From positions 1 through 64,000 of the forward strand of contig NZ_JBHUHX010000010.1 in NCBI RefSeq assembly GCF_042682685.1: DNA of 64,000 nucleotides, given 5' to 3'. The notes under the pieces were generated by a model, which saw only the letters and a list, made by a program, of their open reading frames with translations, had not been told where the DNA came from and did not search any database. The position numbers and the translations under genes were made by a program. Numbering within the stretch: position 1 is the first letter of the stretch; each line of letters starts with the position of its first letter. The DNA comes from Imhoffiella fuscus (GTDB lineage Bacteria; Pseudomonadota; Gammaproteobacteria; Chromatiales; Chromatiaceae). Below, in pieces: positions 42,977 through 51,566 of this stretch.

Positions 42977-44344
42977 TCAGCCCAATAGCCGTGACAGATC
43001 AACGTAGAACGCGAGCGTCATGAGCGCCGCCAACAGGAAGAGACCGACCTTCTGGGCCTGGAGCTGAACCGGTTCGGACACCGGACTGCCCTTGGCCCAC
43101 TCGATCAGGTAATAGAGCAGGTGACCGCCATCCAGCACCGGGATGGGCAGCAGATTGAGCACCCCTAGACTGATGCTGACGACCGCCAGGAACTTGACGA
43201 ATGCATCGAGCCCGTAACTCGCTGTACGTCCAGCCGTTTCGGCAATGGTGATGGGGCCGCTCAGATTCTTGATCGAGGCCTCGCCGATTAGCATCCGCCC
43301 CATGACCTTGAGCATCAGCAGGCTGGTGTCCAAGGTCTTGTTGACCGCCTGCCCCATCGCATCGATCGGACCATAACGGACATCGACCAGATAGCCATCC
43401 ATGAAATCGTCTGGAACCTGTACGCCTGCACCGATACGCCAGACCTGGGCGCCATTCTCGCCCTCGACCGCGCGCGGAGCCAACTGAACCCGAGCGGACG
43501 CGCCATCGGGCCGCTCGACATCCAACGTCAGGGTCTGGTTCGGATGCCCACGCACCGCTTCGACCAGCGCCCTCCAGGAGGTCACGCGCTCGCCGTTGAC
43601 GGCCAGCACCCGATCCCCTAAGCGCAGACCGGCGACATCGGCCGGTTCACCCGGTACCAACTCACCGATAACGGGCGGCAGCTCGGGCCGCTGCGGCGTG
43701 AATCCGAGTCGCCCGAGCAGATCCGGCTCCTCGGTGAGACCCGAGATGGCATCGCCCGAGATCCAGCGATCGCGCTCGACACCCGAGGCGTCGCGCACCC
43801 GAACATCCAGATCCCGGCCGTCCATCGCCTCCATCGTGAAGGCGAAGACCGATGTCTCCCAGCTGCCGGCGGGGCGATCGCCGATACGCAGCAGTTCGTC
43901 GCCCGGCTGGAAACCGGCCTCGGCGGCGATCGACGCGGGCTCCACGGCAGCAATCACGGGCTTCAAACCCGAATCGCCGAGCATGAAGATGGCCCAGTAG
44001 GCGAGGATGGCGAACAGCAGATTGAACAGCGGGCCGGCGGCCACGATCGCCGAGCGCTTCCATAGCGCCTGCCGATTGAACGCCTGACTCAGCTCCGACT
44101 CGGCAACCGGCTCCTCGCGCTCGTCGAGCATCTTCACGTAGCCGCCGAGCGGGATGACCGCGAGCACGTATTCCGTCGCGTTCGGATCACGCTGCCAACG
44201 CAGCAGCGGTCGACCGAAGCCGATCGAGAACTTCAGCACCTTGACGCCCACGCGACGCGCGACCCAGAAATGGCCGAACTCGTGGATCGCGATCAGGATC
44301 CCGAGCGCAACGAGAAAGGAGCCGATGGTGAAGACTGTATCCAT
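42977..44344 (-). CDS. rseP: site-2 zinc metalloprotease RseP
   Basis: A 455-residue inner-membrane protease that cuts anti-sigma factor RseA during envelope stress. The zinc site is HEFGH near residue 21 in the first helix and the third ligand is the aspartate in NLLPIPVLDGGHLLYYLIEW. Two PDZ domains occupy the periplasmic middle (AAEAGFQPGDELLRIGDRPA and ADVAGLRLGDRVLAVNGE). Between dxr and bamA, as in most gammaproteobacteria. Confidence 0.94.
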   Translation of the reverse strand: MDTVFTIGSFLVALGILIAIHEFGHFWVARRVGVKVLKFSIGFGRPLLRWQRDPNATEYVLAVIPLGGYVKMLDEREEPVAESELSQAFNRQALWKRSAIVAAGPLFNLLFAILAYWAIFMLGDSGLKPVIAAVEPASIAAEAGFQPGDELLRIGDRPAGSWETSVFAFTMEAMDGRDLDVRVRDASGVERDRWISGDAISGLTEEPDLLGRLGFTPQRPELPPVIGELVPGEPADVAGLRLGDRVLAVNGERVTSWRALVEAVRGHPNQTLTLDVERPDGASARVQLAPRAVEGENGAQVWRIGAGVQVPDDFMDGYLVDVRYGPIDAMGQAVNKTLDTSLLMLKVMGRMLIGEASIKNLSGPITIAETAGRTASYGLDAFVKFLAVVSISLGVLNLLPIPVLDGGHLLYYLIEWAKGSPVSEPVQLQAQKVGLFLLAALMTLAFYVDLSRLLG

Positions 44345-44349
44345 TGCGA

Positions 44350-45537
44350 TCAGGCGCTACGTGTGGCGACCAGTTGCTCGGCGCTCTCGCGAGCACGCCG
44401 ATCCACGTCGAGCAGGAATTCGACCCCCTGCCCCTCCACGCTCTCTTCGGGCAGCGCGTCGAGCGCCCCCGCAACCACAGCAGCGATGCCGGGCAAATCG
44501 ATGCGCCGATCCAGGAAGGCCGCAACGGCGATCTCGTTGGCGGCATTGAGAATGGCAGGCGCGGTACCACCTTGCCGAGCCGCCTGAAAGGCCAGCGCGA
44601 GACAGGGGAAACGCATCATGTCGGGCTCTTGAAAATCCAGCCTGGCCACAGCGAAGAGATCCAGCGGCGCCACACCCGAGTCGAACCGCTCAGGCCAGGC
44701 CATGGCATGGGCGATCGGAGTACGCATATCGGGATTGCCGAGTTGGGCGAGAACCGAGCCATCGTCATATTGAACCAGGGAGTGGATGACGCTCTGAGGA
44801 TGCACGACCACCTGTATATGGTCGGTATCGGTCCCAAACAACCAGCAGGCCTCAATGACCTCCAAGCCCTTGTTCATCATGGTCGCCGAGTCGACCGAAA
44901 TCTTGCGCCCCATGGACCAGGTCGGATGGGCGCAGGCCTGCTCGGGCGTCACCGAGGATAGACGCTCGATCGGCCAGTCGCGCAGCGGACCACCCGAGGC
45001 CGTGAGCAGAATCTTCCGCACCCCCACCTCGGCCAGACCCTGGCTGAAGTTGGGCGGCAAGCATTGGAAGATGGCATTGTGCTCACTGTCGATCGGCAAC
45101 AGCTCGGCGCCGCTCTCGGCGACCGCCCGCATCAGCATGGCACCCGCCACGACCAGCGATTCCTTGTTCGCCAAGAGCACGCGCTTGCCGGCATTGGCGG
45201 CCGCCAGGGTCGGACGCAGACCGGCCGCGCCGACGATGGCGGCCATGACATACTGGGCCTCGGGCAACGCAACGACCAACTCAAGCCCCTCCACGCCCGT
45301 GAGGATCTCTGGAGGCTGCGGCATGTCCGCGAGCAGATCGGCCAAGCGCCGCGCGGCATCCGGATTCACCATGACGGCATAGCTCGGACGGTGCTGACGG
45401 CACTGCTCGGCCAAGCGCTCCGCATCCTGATTGGCGGTCAGCGCCACAGCGCGGAAACGCTCGGGATGTCGAGCAATCACATCGAGCGTACTGACCCCGA
45501 TAGAGCCGGTCGCACCCAGTACGGTTACGCCTATCAC
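44350..45537 (-). CDS. dxr: 1-deoxy-D-xylulose 5-phosphate reductoisomerase
   Basis: A 395-residue NADPH enzyme of the MEP isoprenoid pathway, which in this organism would also feed carotenoid and bacteriochlorophyll tails. Rossmann motif TVLGATGSIGVSTLDV is at the N-terminus; metal and substrate loops include LLPIDSEHNAIFQCL, LTASGGPLRDWP and SMGRKISVDSATMMNKGLE. The start is GTG 45537 with GGAG upstream. It is 5 bases from rseP and 13 from cdsA. Confidence 0.95.
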   Translation of the reverse strand: MIGVTVLGATGSIGVSTLDVIARHPERFRAVALTANQDAERLAEQCRQHRPSYAVMVNPDAARRLADLLADMPQPPEILTGVEGLELVVALPEAQYVMAAIVGAAGLRPTLAAANAGKRVLLANKESLVVAGAMLMRAVAESGAELLPIDSEHNAIFQCLPPNFSQGLAEVGVRKILLTASGGPLRDWPIERLSSVTPEQACAHPTWSMGRKISVDSATMMNKGLEVIEACWLFGTDTDHIQVVVHPQSVIHSLVQYDDGSVLAQLGNPDMRTPIAHAMAWPERFDSGVAPLDLFAVARLDFQEPDMMRFPCLALAFQAARQGGTAPAILNAANEIAVAAFLDRRIDLPGIAAVVAGALDALPEESVEGQGVEFLLDVDRRARESAEQLVATRSA

Positions 45538-45550
45538 AATCCTACTCCGA

Positions 45551-46390
45551 TCACATGAGAGCCCAGGTCATCCCCAGGGCGAATAAGGGAGCGGCCGCCG
45601 TGAGACTATCGATGCGATCCAGCAACCCCCCATGCCCAGGCAGGAGCTGACTCGAATCCTTGACGCCTCGACGACGCTTCAAAAAACTCTCGTACAGATC
45701 ACCGACGACCGAGATCAACGCCGAACCGCCGCAGACGAGCAACACCAGCAGGGTCGCGCCGAAACCGAGCGATTGGTGCCAAGCGAAAAGCAGACCGCAG
45801 AGCGCGGCGCCGACGACGCCACCGTAGACGCCCGCCAGCGTCTTTCCCGGACTTACGGCCGGGGCCAGCTTGGCGCGTCCCCAACGACGCCCGACGAAAT
45901 AGGCCAGGGAGTCGGCGGTCCAGATGACGACCATAAGAAAGAGCACTAACGCCGGCCCGACATGGGGAATGCGATGCAAATCGACCAGCGCGGCCCAGGG
46001 CGCGACCAGCACCAGCAGACCGACAGGAAGCAGCAGCGGCTGAAAGCCCGACGATGGTTCAATCTCGCGCATGCGCAACATGCGCGCGGATTGAAAGATC
46101 CACCATGGAATGCTGATACCGACCAACCACAGCCGCCAATCGGCATGCGGCCACAAAAGCCCCAGACAGACGCCGATCAGGCCCAGATAGACGAGACGAC
46201 GCGCAACCCCGTCGATCCCTGCCAAGCCGCACCATTCCCAGCCCGCGCCGAGCACGATCGCCCCGAAAAACAAGGCAAAAACAGGCGTGGGGAGCCACAG
46301 CACCGCCGCGATGACCAGCGGCCCCAAGACGAATGCGGTCAGGGTTCGTTGGCGCAGACTGCTCGATATGCGCAAGACGTCAGCGTCCAT
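45551..46390 (-). CDS. cdsA: phosphatidate cytidylyltransferase
   Basis: A 279-residue polytopic membrane enzyme that makes CDP-diacylglycerol, the branch point for phospholipids. About eight helices are visible. The C-terminal signature covers VGDLYESFLKRRRGVKDSSQ and LPGHGGLLDRIDSL. The start overlaps uppS by 11 bases. Confidence 0.93.
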   Translation of the reverse strand: MDADVLRISSSLRQRTLTAFVLGPLVIAAVLWLPTPVFALFFGAIVLGAGWEWCGLAGIDGVARRLVYLGLIGVCLGLLWPHADWRLWLVGISIPWWIFQSARMLRMREIEPSSGFQPLLLPVGLLVLVAPWAALVDLHRIPHVGPALVLFLMVVIWTADSLAYFVGRRWGRAKLAPAVSPGKTLAGVYGGVVGAALCGLLFAWHQSLGFGATLLVLLVCGGSALISVVGDLYESFLKRRRGVKDSSQLLPGHGGLLDRIDSLTAAAPLFALGMTWALM

Positions 46391-47165
46391 AGGCGGCCAA
46401 TAGCGGACGTTTTTTAACCTGCTCGCCGGTCATGCCGAAGCGGCGCTGGCGACGTGCGTAATCGTCCAAGGCCAGAGCGTAGGCCTTCTCGTCGAAATCC
46501 GGCCAGAGCGCGTCGGAGAAAAAGAGTTCGGAATAGGCGGATTGCCACAGAACGAAATTACTCAAGCGTATCTCCCCTCCCGTTCGGATGAAGAGATCCG
46601 GCTCAGGGAGATCAGGAAAGGACAGACGGCGGGTCAATGCCTGCTCGTCGATGTCGCCCGGATCCAGAAGGCCGGCTTGGACATCGGCCACCAAGCGCCG
46701 CGCCGCCTCGGTGATATCCCAACGCCCACCATAGTTGGCGGCGATCTGAAGATTCAGGGCGGTATTGCTCGCGGTCAGCTCCTCGGCCTGGGCGACCCGG
46801 TGTTGCAACTTCTCGGGAAAGGCGCTTCGTTCACCGATGACACGAAAACGGACGTTGTTCTCGTGCAGGCGCCGGATTTCGCCACGCAAGGCGCTGATGA
46901 ACAGCTCCATCAGCACGTTGACTTCGGTACGGGGTCGCTTCCAGTTCTCGCTGCTGAAGGCGAAAAGGGTCAGGGTGCCGACGCCACGCCGGACGCTCTC
47001 CTCGACCACGGCGCGGACACTCTTGACGCCCTCGCGATGCCCGGCCGTCCGCGGAAGATTGCGCTGTTTCGCCCAACGGCCATTGCCGTCCATGATGATG
47101 GCGACATGCTTGGGAATTCGTTCATCGGGCTCTGCAATGAGCGCGGCTGATGCTGCTGTTTCCAC
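46380..47165 (-). CDS. uppS: di-trans,poly-cis-undecaprenyl-diphosphate synthase
   Basis: A 261-residue cis-prenyltransferase that makes the C55 carrier for peptidoglycan and O-antigen. Signatures: HVAIIMDGNGRWAKQR with the catalytic Asp, AGHREGVKSV, TLFAFSSENWKRP and DLFIRTGGEIRLSNFVLWQS. The start is GTG 47165 without a good ribosome site; the core begins near residue 18, so a later start is not excluded. It lies 32 bases after frr. Confidence 0.94.
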   Translation of the reverse strand: METAASAALIAEPDERIPKHVAIIMDGNGRWAKQRNLPRTAGHREGVKSVRAVVEESVRRGVGTLTLFAFSSENWKRPRTEVNVLMELFISALRGEIRRLHENNVRFRVIGERSAFPEKLQHRVAQAEELTASNTALNLQIAANYGGRWDITEAARRLVADVQAGLLDPGDIDEQALTRRLSFPDLPEPDLFIRTGGEIRLSNFVLWQSAYSELFFSDALWPDFDEKAYALALDDYARRQRRFGMTGEQVKKRPLLAAYGR

Positions 47166-47197
47166 AATAGTGTTGATCGCCGTCGACCCTCGCGACC

Positions 47198-47755
47198 TCA
47201 GATGGACATCAAGTCCTGTTCTTTCTCAGCCAGAACCGAGTCGACATCCTTGATGTACTGATCGGTGAGCTTTTGCACGATCTCCTGACCACGTCGCTCG
47301 TCGTCCTCGGAGATCATCTTCTCCTTCACCAGCTCCTTGAGCTCATGGTTGGCATCGCGGCGAATGTTGCGCACGGCGACGCGCGCCTGCTCCGCCTCGT
47401 TACGTGCAACCTTGATCAGGTCGCGACGACGCTCTTCGGTCAGAGCAGGCATGGGAACGCGAATCACAGCACCGGCCGTATTCGGATTCAGACCGAGATC
47501 CGACTGCATGATCGCCTTCTCGATGGCCTGCACCATGTTTTTTTCCCAGGGCACCACCGACAGGGTACGGGCATCCTCGGCGTTGATGTTGGCAACCTGG
47601 CGAATCGGCACGTCGGAACCGTAATAGGAGACCATGATGTGGTCGAGCAACGAGGGGTGGGCGCGCCCGGTCCGAATCTTGGCGAGTTCGTGCGAGAGTG
47701 CCTCGACGCTCTTGGCCATCCGGTCCGCAGCATCTTTCTTGATATCGTCGATCAT
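47198..47755 (-). CDS. frr: ribosome recycling factor
   Basis: A 185-residue tRNA-shaped protein that, with EF-G, splits terminated ribosomes. The three-helix bundle and hinge are clear: KIRTGRAHPSLLDHIMVSYY, VPWEKNMVQAIEKAIMQSDL, IRVPMPALTEERRRDLIKVA and VRNIRRDANHELKELVKEK. It begins one base after the pyrH stop codon region, in the usual order. Confidence 0.96.
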   Translation of the reverse strand: MIDDIKKDAADRMAKSVEALSHELAKIRTGRAHPSLLDHIMVSYYGSDVPIRQVANINAEDARTLSVVPWEKNMVQAIEKAIMQSDLGLNPNTAGAVIRVPMPALTEERRRDLIKVARNEAEQARVAVRNIRRDANHELKELVKEKMISEDDERRGQEIVQKLTDQYIKDVDSVLAEKEQDLMSI

Positions 47756-47756
47756 C

Positions 47757-48479
47757 TTAGTTCCCGCTTACCACCAACGACCCGACATCCTCGCCGCGGA
47801 TCAATCGCAGCAGGGCTCCAGGCTCGTTGATATTCATTACACGAAGTGGCATTCCATGGTCTCGGCAGAGGACGATGGCCGTGGTATCCATGACCTTCAG
47901 CCCCTCGCGAAGCGCCTGATCGTAACTGATCCGACGGTAGAAGGTCGCGGTTGGGTCGGTCACAGGGTCAGCCGAATAGATGCCGTCGACCTTGGTGGCC
48001 TTGATCAGGAGTTCGGCACCGACCTCGATCGCCCGCAGACTGGCGGCCGAGTCGGTGGTGAAGAAGGGATTTCCGGTACCCGCAGCGAAGACGACGACCC
48101 GGTTCTTGTCGAGATGACGGATCGCGCGGCGGCGAATGAAATCCTCGCAGACCTGATTGATCTTGAGAGCGGACATGACACGGGTGGGCACGTTCAGGTG
48201 CTCCAGCGCGTCCTGCATGGCGAGCGCATTCATAACCGTCGCCAGCATGCCCATCTGATCGGCGGTCACCCGGTCCATGCCTTTGATGGCGAGGCCACTG
48301 CCACGGAAGAGATTACCGCCCCCGATCACCAGAGCGACCTGGACGCCCTCGGCGACGAGGTCGGCAATCTCCCGCGCGAAGCGCTGAAGAACATCCGGAT
48401 CGATTCCATACGACCCCGAGCCCATGAGTGCCTCACCGCTGAGCTTGAGCAGGATGCGTCGATACACTGAGGCCCCCAT
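47757..48479 (-). CDS. pyrH: uridylate kinase (UMP kinase)
   Basis: A 240-residue hexameric kinase converting UMP to UDP. Motifs: RILLKLSGEALMG at the start, VIGGGNLFRG, ADQMGMLATVMNALAM and GTGNPFFTTDSAA. It lies between tsf and frr. Start ATG 48479. Confidence 0.96.
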   Translation of the reverse strand: MGASVYRRILLKLSGEALMGSGSYGIDPDVLQRFAREIADLVAEGVQVALVIGGGNLFRGSGLAIKGMDRVTADQMGMLATVMNALAMQDALEHLNVPTRVMSALKINQVCEDFIRRRAIRHLDKNRVVVFAAGTGNPFFTTDSAASLRAIEVGAELLIKATKVDGIYSADPVTDPTATFYRRISYDQALREGLKVMDTTAIVLCRDHGMPLRVMNINEPGALLRLIRGEDVGSLVVSGN

Positions 48480-48572
48480 GGGCGTCTACCTCGTCGCCGG
48501 TTGACTTCAAATTGATCGCAGATCGATCACTTGGAACCGATCACAGTTAAAGGAGCAGCATACCCCAATCGA

Positions 48573-49460
48573 TCAGCTGCCGCGAACCTGAGCCATCACC
48601 TCTTCGGCGAAATTTTCGACCTTCTTCTCGATACCCTCGCCAACCTCGACGCGCGCGAAGCAGACGACCTTGGCTCCAGCCTGCTTGAGCAGCTTCTCGA
48701 CGGACTGATCGGGATCCTTGACGAAGGGCTGACCGAGCAGAGTCACCTCTTCGAGGTATTTGCGCATGCGGCCCACGATCATCTTTTCAACGATGGCCTC
48801 GGGCTTGCCACTATCCAGGGCCTGCGCCTTGAAGATTTCACGCTCCTTATCGAGCGTCTCGGCAGGCACCTGATCAGCGTTGACACACAGCGGGTTGGTG
48901 GCCGCGACGTGCATGGCGATATCTCGGCCGAGCGACTCGTCGCCGCCCGCGAGCTCCACCATGACGCCGATGCGGACACCATGGATATAGCTATGGAGGG
49001 TGCCTTCGGATGCCTCAAAACGCATCAAACGACGGACCTGGACGTTTTCGCCAATTTTGGCGATCAGCGCCTCGCGCGCGCCGTCCACAGTGGTGGAGGC
49101 ATCGCCAGCCAGGGGCTGCCCAGCCAGCTCGGCGGCATCCTGAGCGGAACCGACCAGAGCGGTATCGGCGACCGCGTCGGCAAATGCCTGGAAGTTCGAG
49201 TCCTTGGCGACGAAATCGGTCTCACAGTTGATCTCGACCATGACGCCTTTCTTGCCGTCATCCGAGACCCGGATCATGACGACACCCTCAGCTGCGGTGC
49301 GACCGGATTTCTTGGCGGCCTTGGCCTGGCCGGATTTGCGCATCGCCTCAATGGCGGACTCGATATCCCCATTGGCCTCGACGAGCGCGTTCTTGCACTC
49401 CATCATGCCGGCGCCCGTGCGCTCGCGCAGTTCCTTGACCAGTGCGGCTGTAATCGCCAT
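48573..49460 (-). CDS. tsf: translation elongation factor Ts
   Basis: A 295-residue nucleotide exchange factor for EF-Tu. The N-terminal domain ELRERTGAGMMECKNALVEA, the TDFVAK-type motif (VEINCETDFVAKDSNFQAFA) and the C-terminal QPFVKDPDQSVEKLL are diagnostic. It follows rpsB by about 140 bases on the same strand. Confidence 0.96.
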   Translation of the reverse strand: MAITAALVKELRERTGAGMMECKNALVEANGDIESAIEAMRKSGQAKAAKKSGRTAAEGVVMIRVSDDGKKGVMVEINCETDFVAKDSNFQAFADAVADTALVGSAQDAAELAGQPLAGDASTTVDGAREALIAKIGENVQVRRLMRFEASEGTLHSYIHGVRIGVMVELAGGDESLGRDIAMHVAATNPLCVNADQVPAETLDKEREIFKAQALDSGKPEAIVEKMIVGRMRKYLEEVTLLGQPFVKDPDQSVEKLLKQAGAKVVCFARVEVGEGIEKKVENFAEEVMAQVRGS

Positions 49461-49598
49461 GGTTGATCACCTCAGTAATACCCGTTCCGGGCAAGTCAAA
49501 TCAGAATTCTTTGCTTGTGACGGCGGCCCCGGAGCCCCAAAGGGCGCCAGGGCCGGTCAGCAACTCGAAGCGGCGCGCCTTGGCGCGCCGGTGCAGCG

Positions 49599-50360
49599 TC
49601 AGGCCTCGGGGGCGCCGTCCGCTTCCTCGACAGCAGCGCTTTCGATCACGTCTGCGGTACGGCCAGCCATCGCGGCCGCCGTGTTGCGCCCATCGAGGAT
49701 GGCATCGGCAGCACCCGAGATATAGAGGCGCACGGCGCGGATGGCGTCATCGTTGCCGGGAATGACGTAGTCCACACTGCTCGGGTCGTTGTTGGTATCG
49801 ACGACGCCGATAACGGGGATACCCAGCTTGTTGGCCTCGGTCACGGCGATTTTCTCATGACCGACGTCGATCACGAACATGGCGTCCGGCAGACCGTCCA
49901 TGTCCTTGATGCCACCCATGCTCTGCTCCAGCTTGGCACGCTCGCGCGACAGACCGAGTGCTTCCTTCTTGTTGAAGCGCTCGATGGTGCCGCTCTCGAA
50001 CATCGCTTCCAGCTCCTTCAGTCGCTTGACGGACTGGCGGATGGTCTTGAAATTGGTCAGCATACCGCCAAGCCAGCGGTGATTGACGTACGGCATGCCA
50101 CAGCGGGCAGCCTCTTCCTTGATGGCATCGCGCGCGGCGCGCTTGGTGCCGACGAAGAGGATCTTGCCGCCGTTGGCGGTCATGGTCCCCATGAAATTGA
50201 CCGCCTCCTGGTAGAGCGGAAGGGTCTTCTCCAGGTTGACGATATGAATCTTGTTGCGGTGCCCGAAGATGAAGGTGGCCATCTTGGGGTTCCAGTAACG
50301 GGTCTGGTGGCCGAAATGAACACCGGCCTCCAGCATCTGGCGCATCGTGACTTCGCTCAA
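49599..50360 (-). CDS. rpsB: 30S ribosomal protein S2
   Basis: A 253-residue small-subunit protein. Diagnostic segments: MLEAGVHFGHQTRYWNPKM, ILFVGTKRAARDAI, NHRWLGGMLTNFKTI and PGNDDAIRAVRLY. I chose TTG 50360 as start because it yields SEVTMRQML, the normal S2 N-terminus, and AGGAAG lies 7-8 bases before it; ATG 50345 is the alternative. The C-terminal end is acidic. Transcription probably starts near 50682, giving a leader of over 300 bases with an attenuator-like hairpin. Confidence 0.95.
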   Translation of the reverse strand: MSEVTMRQMLEAGVHFGHQTRYWNPKMATFIFGHRNKIHIVNLEKTLPLYQEAVNFMGTMTANGGKILFVGTKRAARDAIKEEAARCGMPYVNHRWLGGMLTNFKTIRQSVKRLKELEAMFESGTIERFNKKEALGLSRERAKLEQSMGGIKDMDGLPDAMFVIDVGHEKIAVTEANKLGIPVIGVVDTNNDPSSVDYVIPGNDDAIRAVRLYISGAADAILDGRNTAAAMAGRTADVIESAAVEEADGAPEA

Positions 50361-50589
50361 GGTCTTGCTTCCTGATAGTAAAGTTGGGTTGGACCTCCAC
50401 GCATCCCACGCGACAACCCGGATCGCCGGGCACCCAGTCGCATGTGCCGATACGTGTGTGGACATGGTTCGAAACTCGACGGAACATGCACATCGTCACC
50501 CCCTCGAGCACCCGCAATCTTTGAAAATCGGGCAACGACGGGGCGATGAGAGGGCACGCGGGCAACATGCGCGCCGAGGACAGCCGACA

Positions 50590-50620
50590 CAAAAAAGCGA
50601 AAAACCAAAGTTTTTCGCTT
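50590..50620 (-). terminator. intrinsic terminator in the rpsB leader (attenuator candidate)
   Basis: On the minus strand AAGCGAAAAAC-TTTG-GTTTTTCGCTT is a perfect 11-bp stem with a four-base loop, followed at once by further T residues (TTTTTTG). It lies about 65-90 bases after the predicted rpsB start site and 230 bases before the rpsB codon. Because no minus-strand gene lies upstream of it before the promoter, it can only act on the rpsB transcript itself. An upstream AACCAAAG (around 50644-50651) is exactly complementary to CTTTGGTT across its loop, so an antiterminator pairing is possible. Confidence 0.65.
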
Positions 50621-50689
50621 GGCGCCGGACGCAACGCACCCCATCTTTGGTTGGGGCAACCGAAGCTTCATTGCGGCAGCGCGCCGCGT

Positions 50690-50719
50690 TTTATACCATA
50701 GCCGATTGGATACGGGCAA
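50690..50719 (-). promoter_or_regulatory. rpsB: rpsB promoter
   Basis: The minus strand has TTGCCC (50719-50714), 18 bases, then TATAAA (50695-50690), followed by a GC-rich discriminator (ACGCGGCGCG), a feature of ribosomal promoters under stringent control. It is the only good promoter between divergent map and rpsB on this strand. Confidence 0.6.
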
Positions 50720-50777
50720 TCGCCCTTCACGCAGACGAGATTCGATACGGAGCGTTGTGGACGCCTCAACCGACAAG

Positions 50778-51566
50778 ATGAGCGTAAAGATCAAGACCCC
50801 AGAAGCGATCGAAAAGATGCGCGTCGCCTGCCGACTCGCGGCGGACGTACTCGATATGATCGCCCCTCATATCAAACCGGGCGTCACCACCGAAGAGCTC
50901 GACCAGATCTGCCACCACTACATCACCGAAGTGCAGGGGGCGATCCCTGCCCCGCTCAACTACCGGGGCTATCCCAAGTCGATCTGCACCTCCCTCAACC
51001 ATCAGGTCTGCCACGGAATCCCGAGCGACAAGCGCCTGAAGAAGGGCGACGTGATGAATGTCGACATCACGGTGATCAAAGACGGCTATCACGGCGATAC
51101 CAGCAAGATGTTCTTCGTCGGCGAGCCATCGATCCTCGCCCGCCGCCTAGTGACCGTCACGCAGCAGGCCATGATGCTCGGCATCGGGGTCATCCGCCCG
51201 GGCGCCACGCTCGGCGACATCGGCCACACCATCCAGAAGTTCGTCGAGGCGCAAGGCTACTCGGTCGTCCGAGAATATTGCGGACACGGCATCGGGCGCG
51301 AGTTCCACGAGGATCCCCAGGTACTGCACTACGGCAAGCCGGGCGAGGGGCTCGTGCTCCGACCGGGCATGTGCTTTACGGTCGAACCCATGGTCAACGC
51401 CGGCAAGCGTTTCATCAAGATCCTGCCCGACGGCTGGACCGTGGTCACCAAGGACCGCAGTCTCTCTGCACAATGGGAGCACACCGTACTGGTGACGGAG
51501 GACGGATACGAGATCCTGACATTACGCGCGGAAGAGCGCGACGACGCCCCGCCGGCACAGTCATGA
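50778..51566 (+). CDS. map: methionine aminopeptidase, type I
   Basis: A 262-residue metalloenzyme removing the initiator methionine. The five metal ligands lie in VMNVDITVIKDGYHGDTSKM (two Asp), REYCGHGIGREFHEDP (His), CFTVEPMV (Glu) and SLSAQWEHTVLVTEDG (Glu). The ATG at 50778 begins the normal SVKIKTPEAIEKMR N-terminus. It is divergent from rpsB, the usual arrangement, and its stop overlaps the glnD start (ATGA). Confidence 0.95.
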   Translation: MSVKIKTPEAIEKMRVACRLAADVLDMIAPHIKPGVTTEELDQICHHYITEVQGAIPAPLNYRGYPKSICTSLNHQVCHGIPSDKRLKKGDVMNVDITVIKDGYHGDTSKMFFVGEPSILARRLVTVTQQAMMLGIGVIRPGATLGDIGHTIQKFVEAQGYSVVREYCGHGIGREFHEDPQVLHYGKPGEGLVLRPGMCFTVEPMVNAGKRFIKILPDGWTVVTKDRSLSAQWEHTVLVTEDGYEILTLRAEERDDAPPAQS

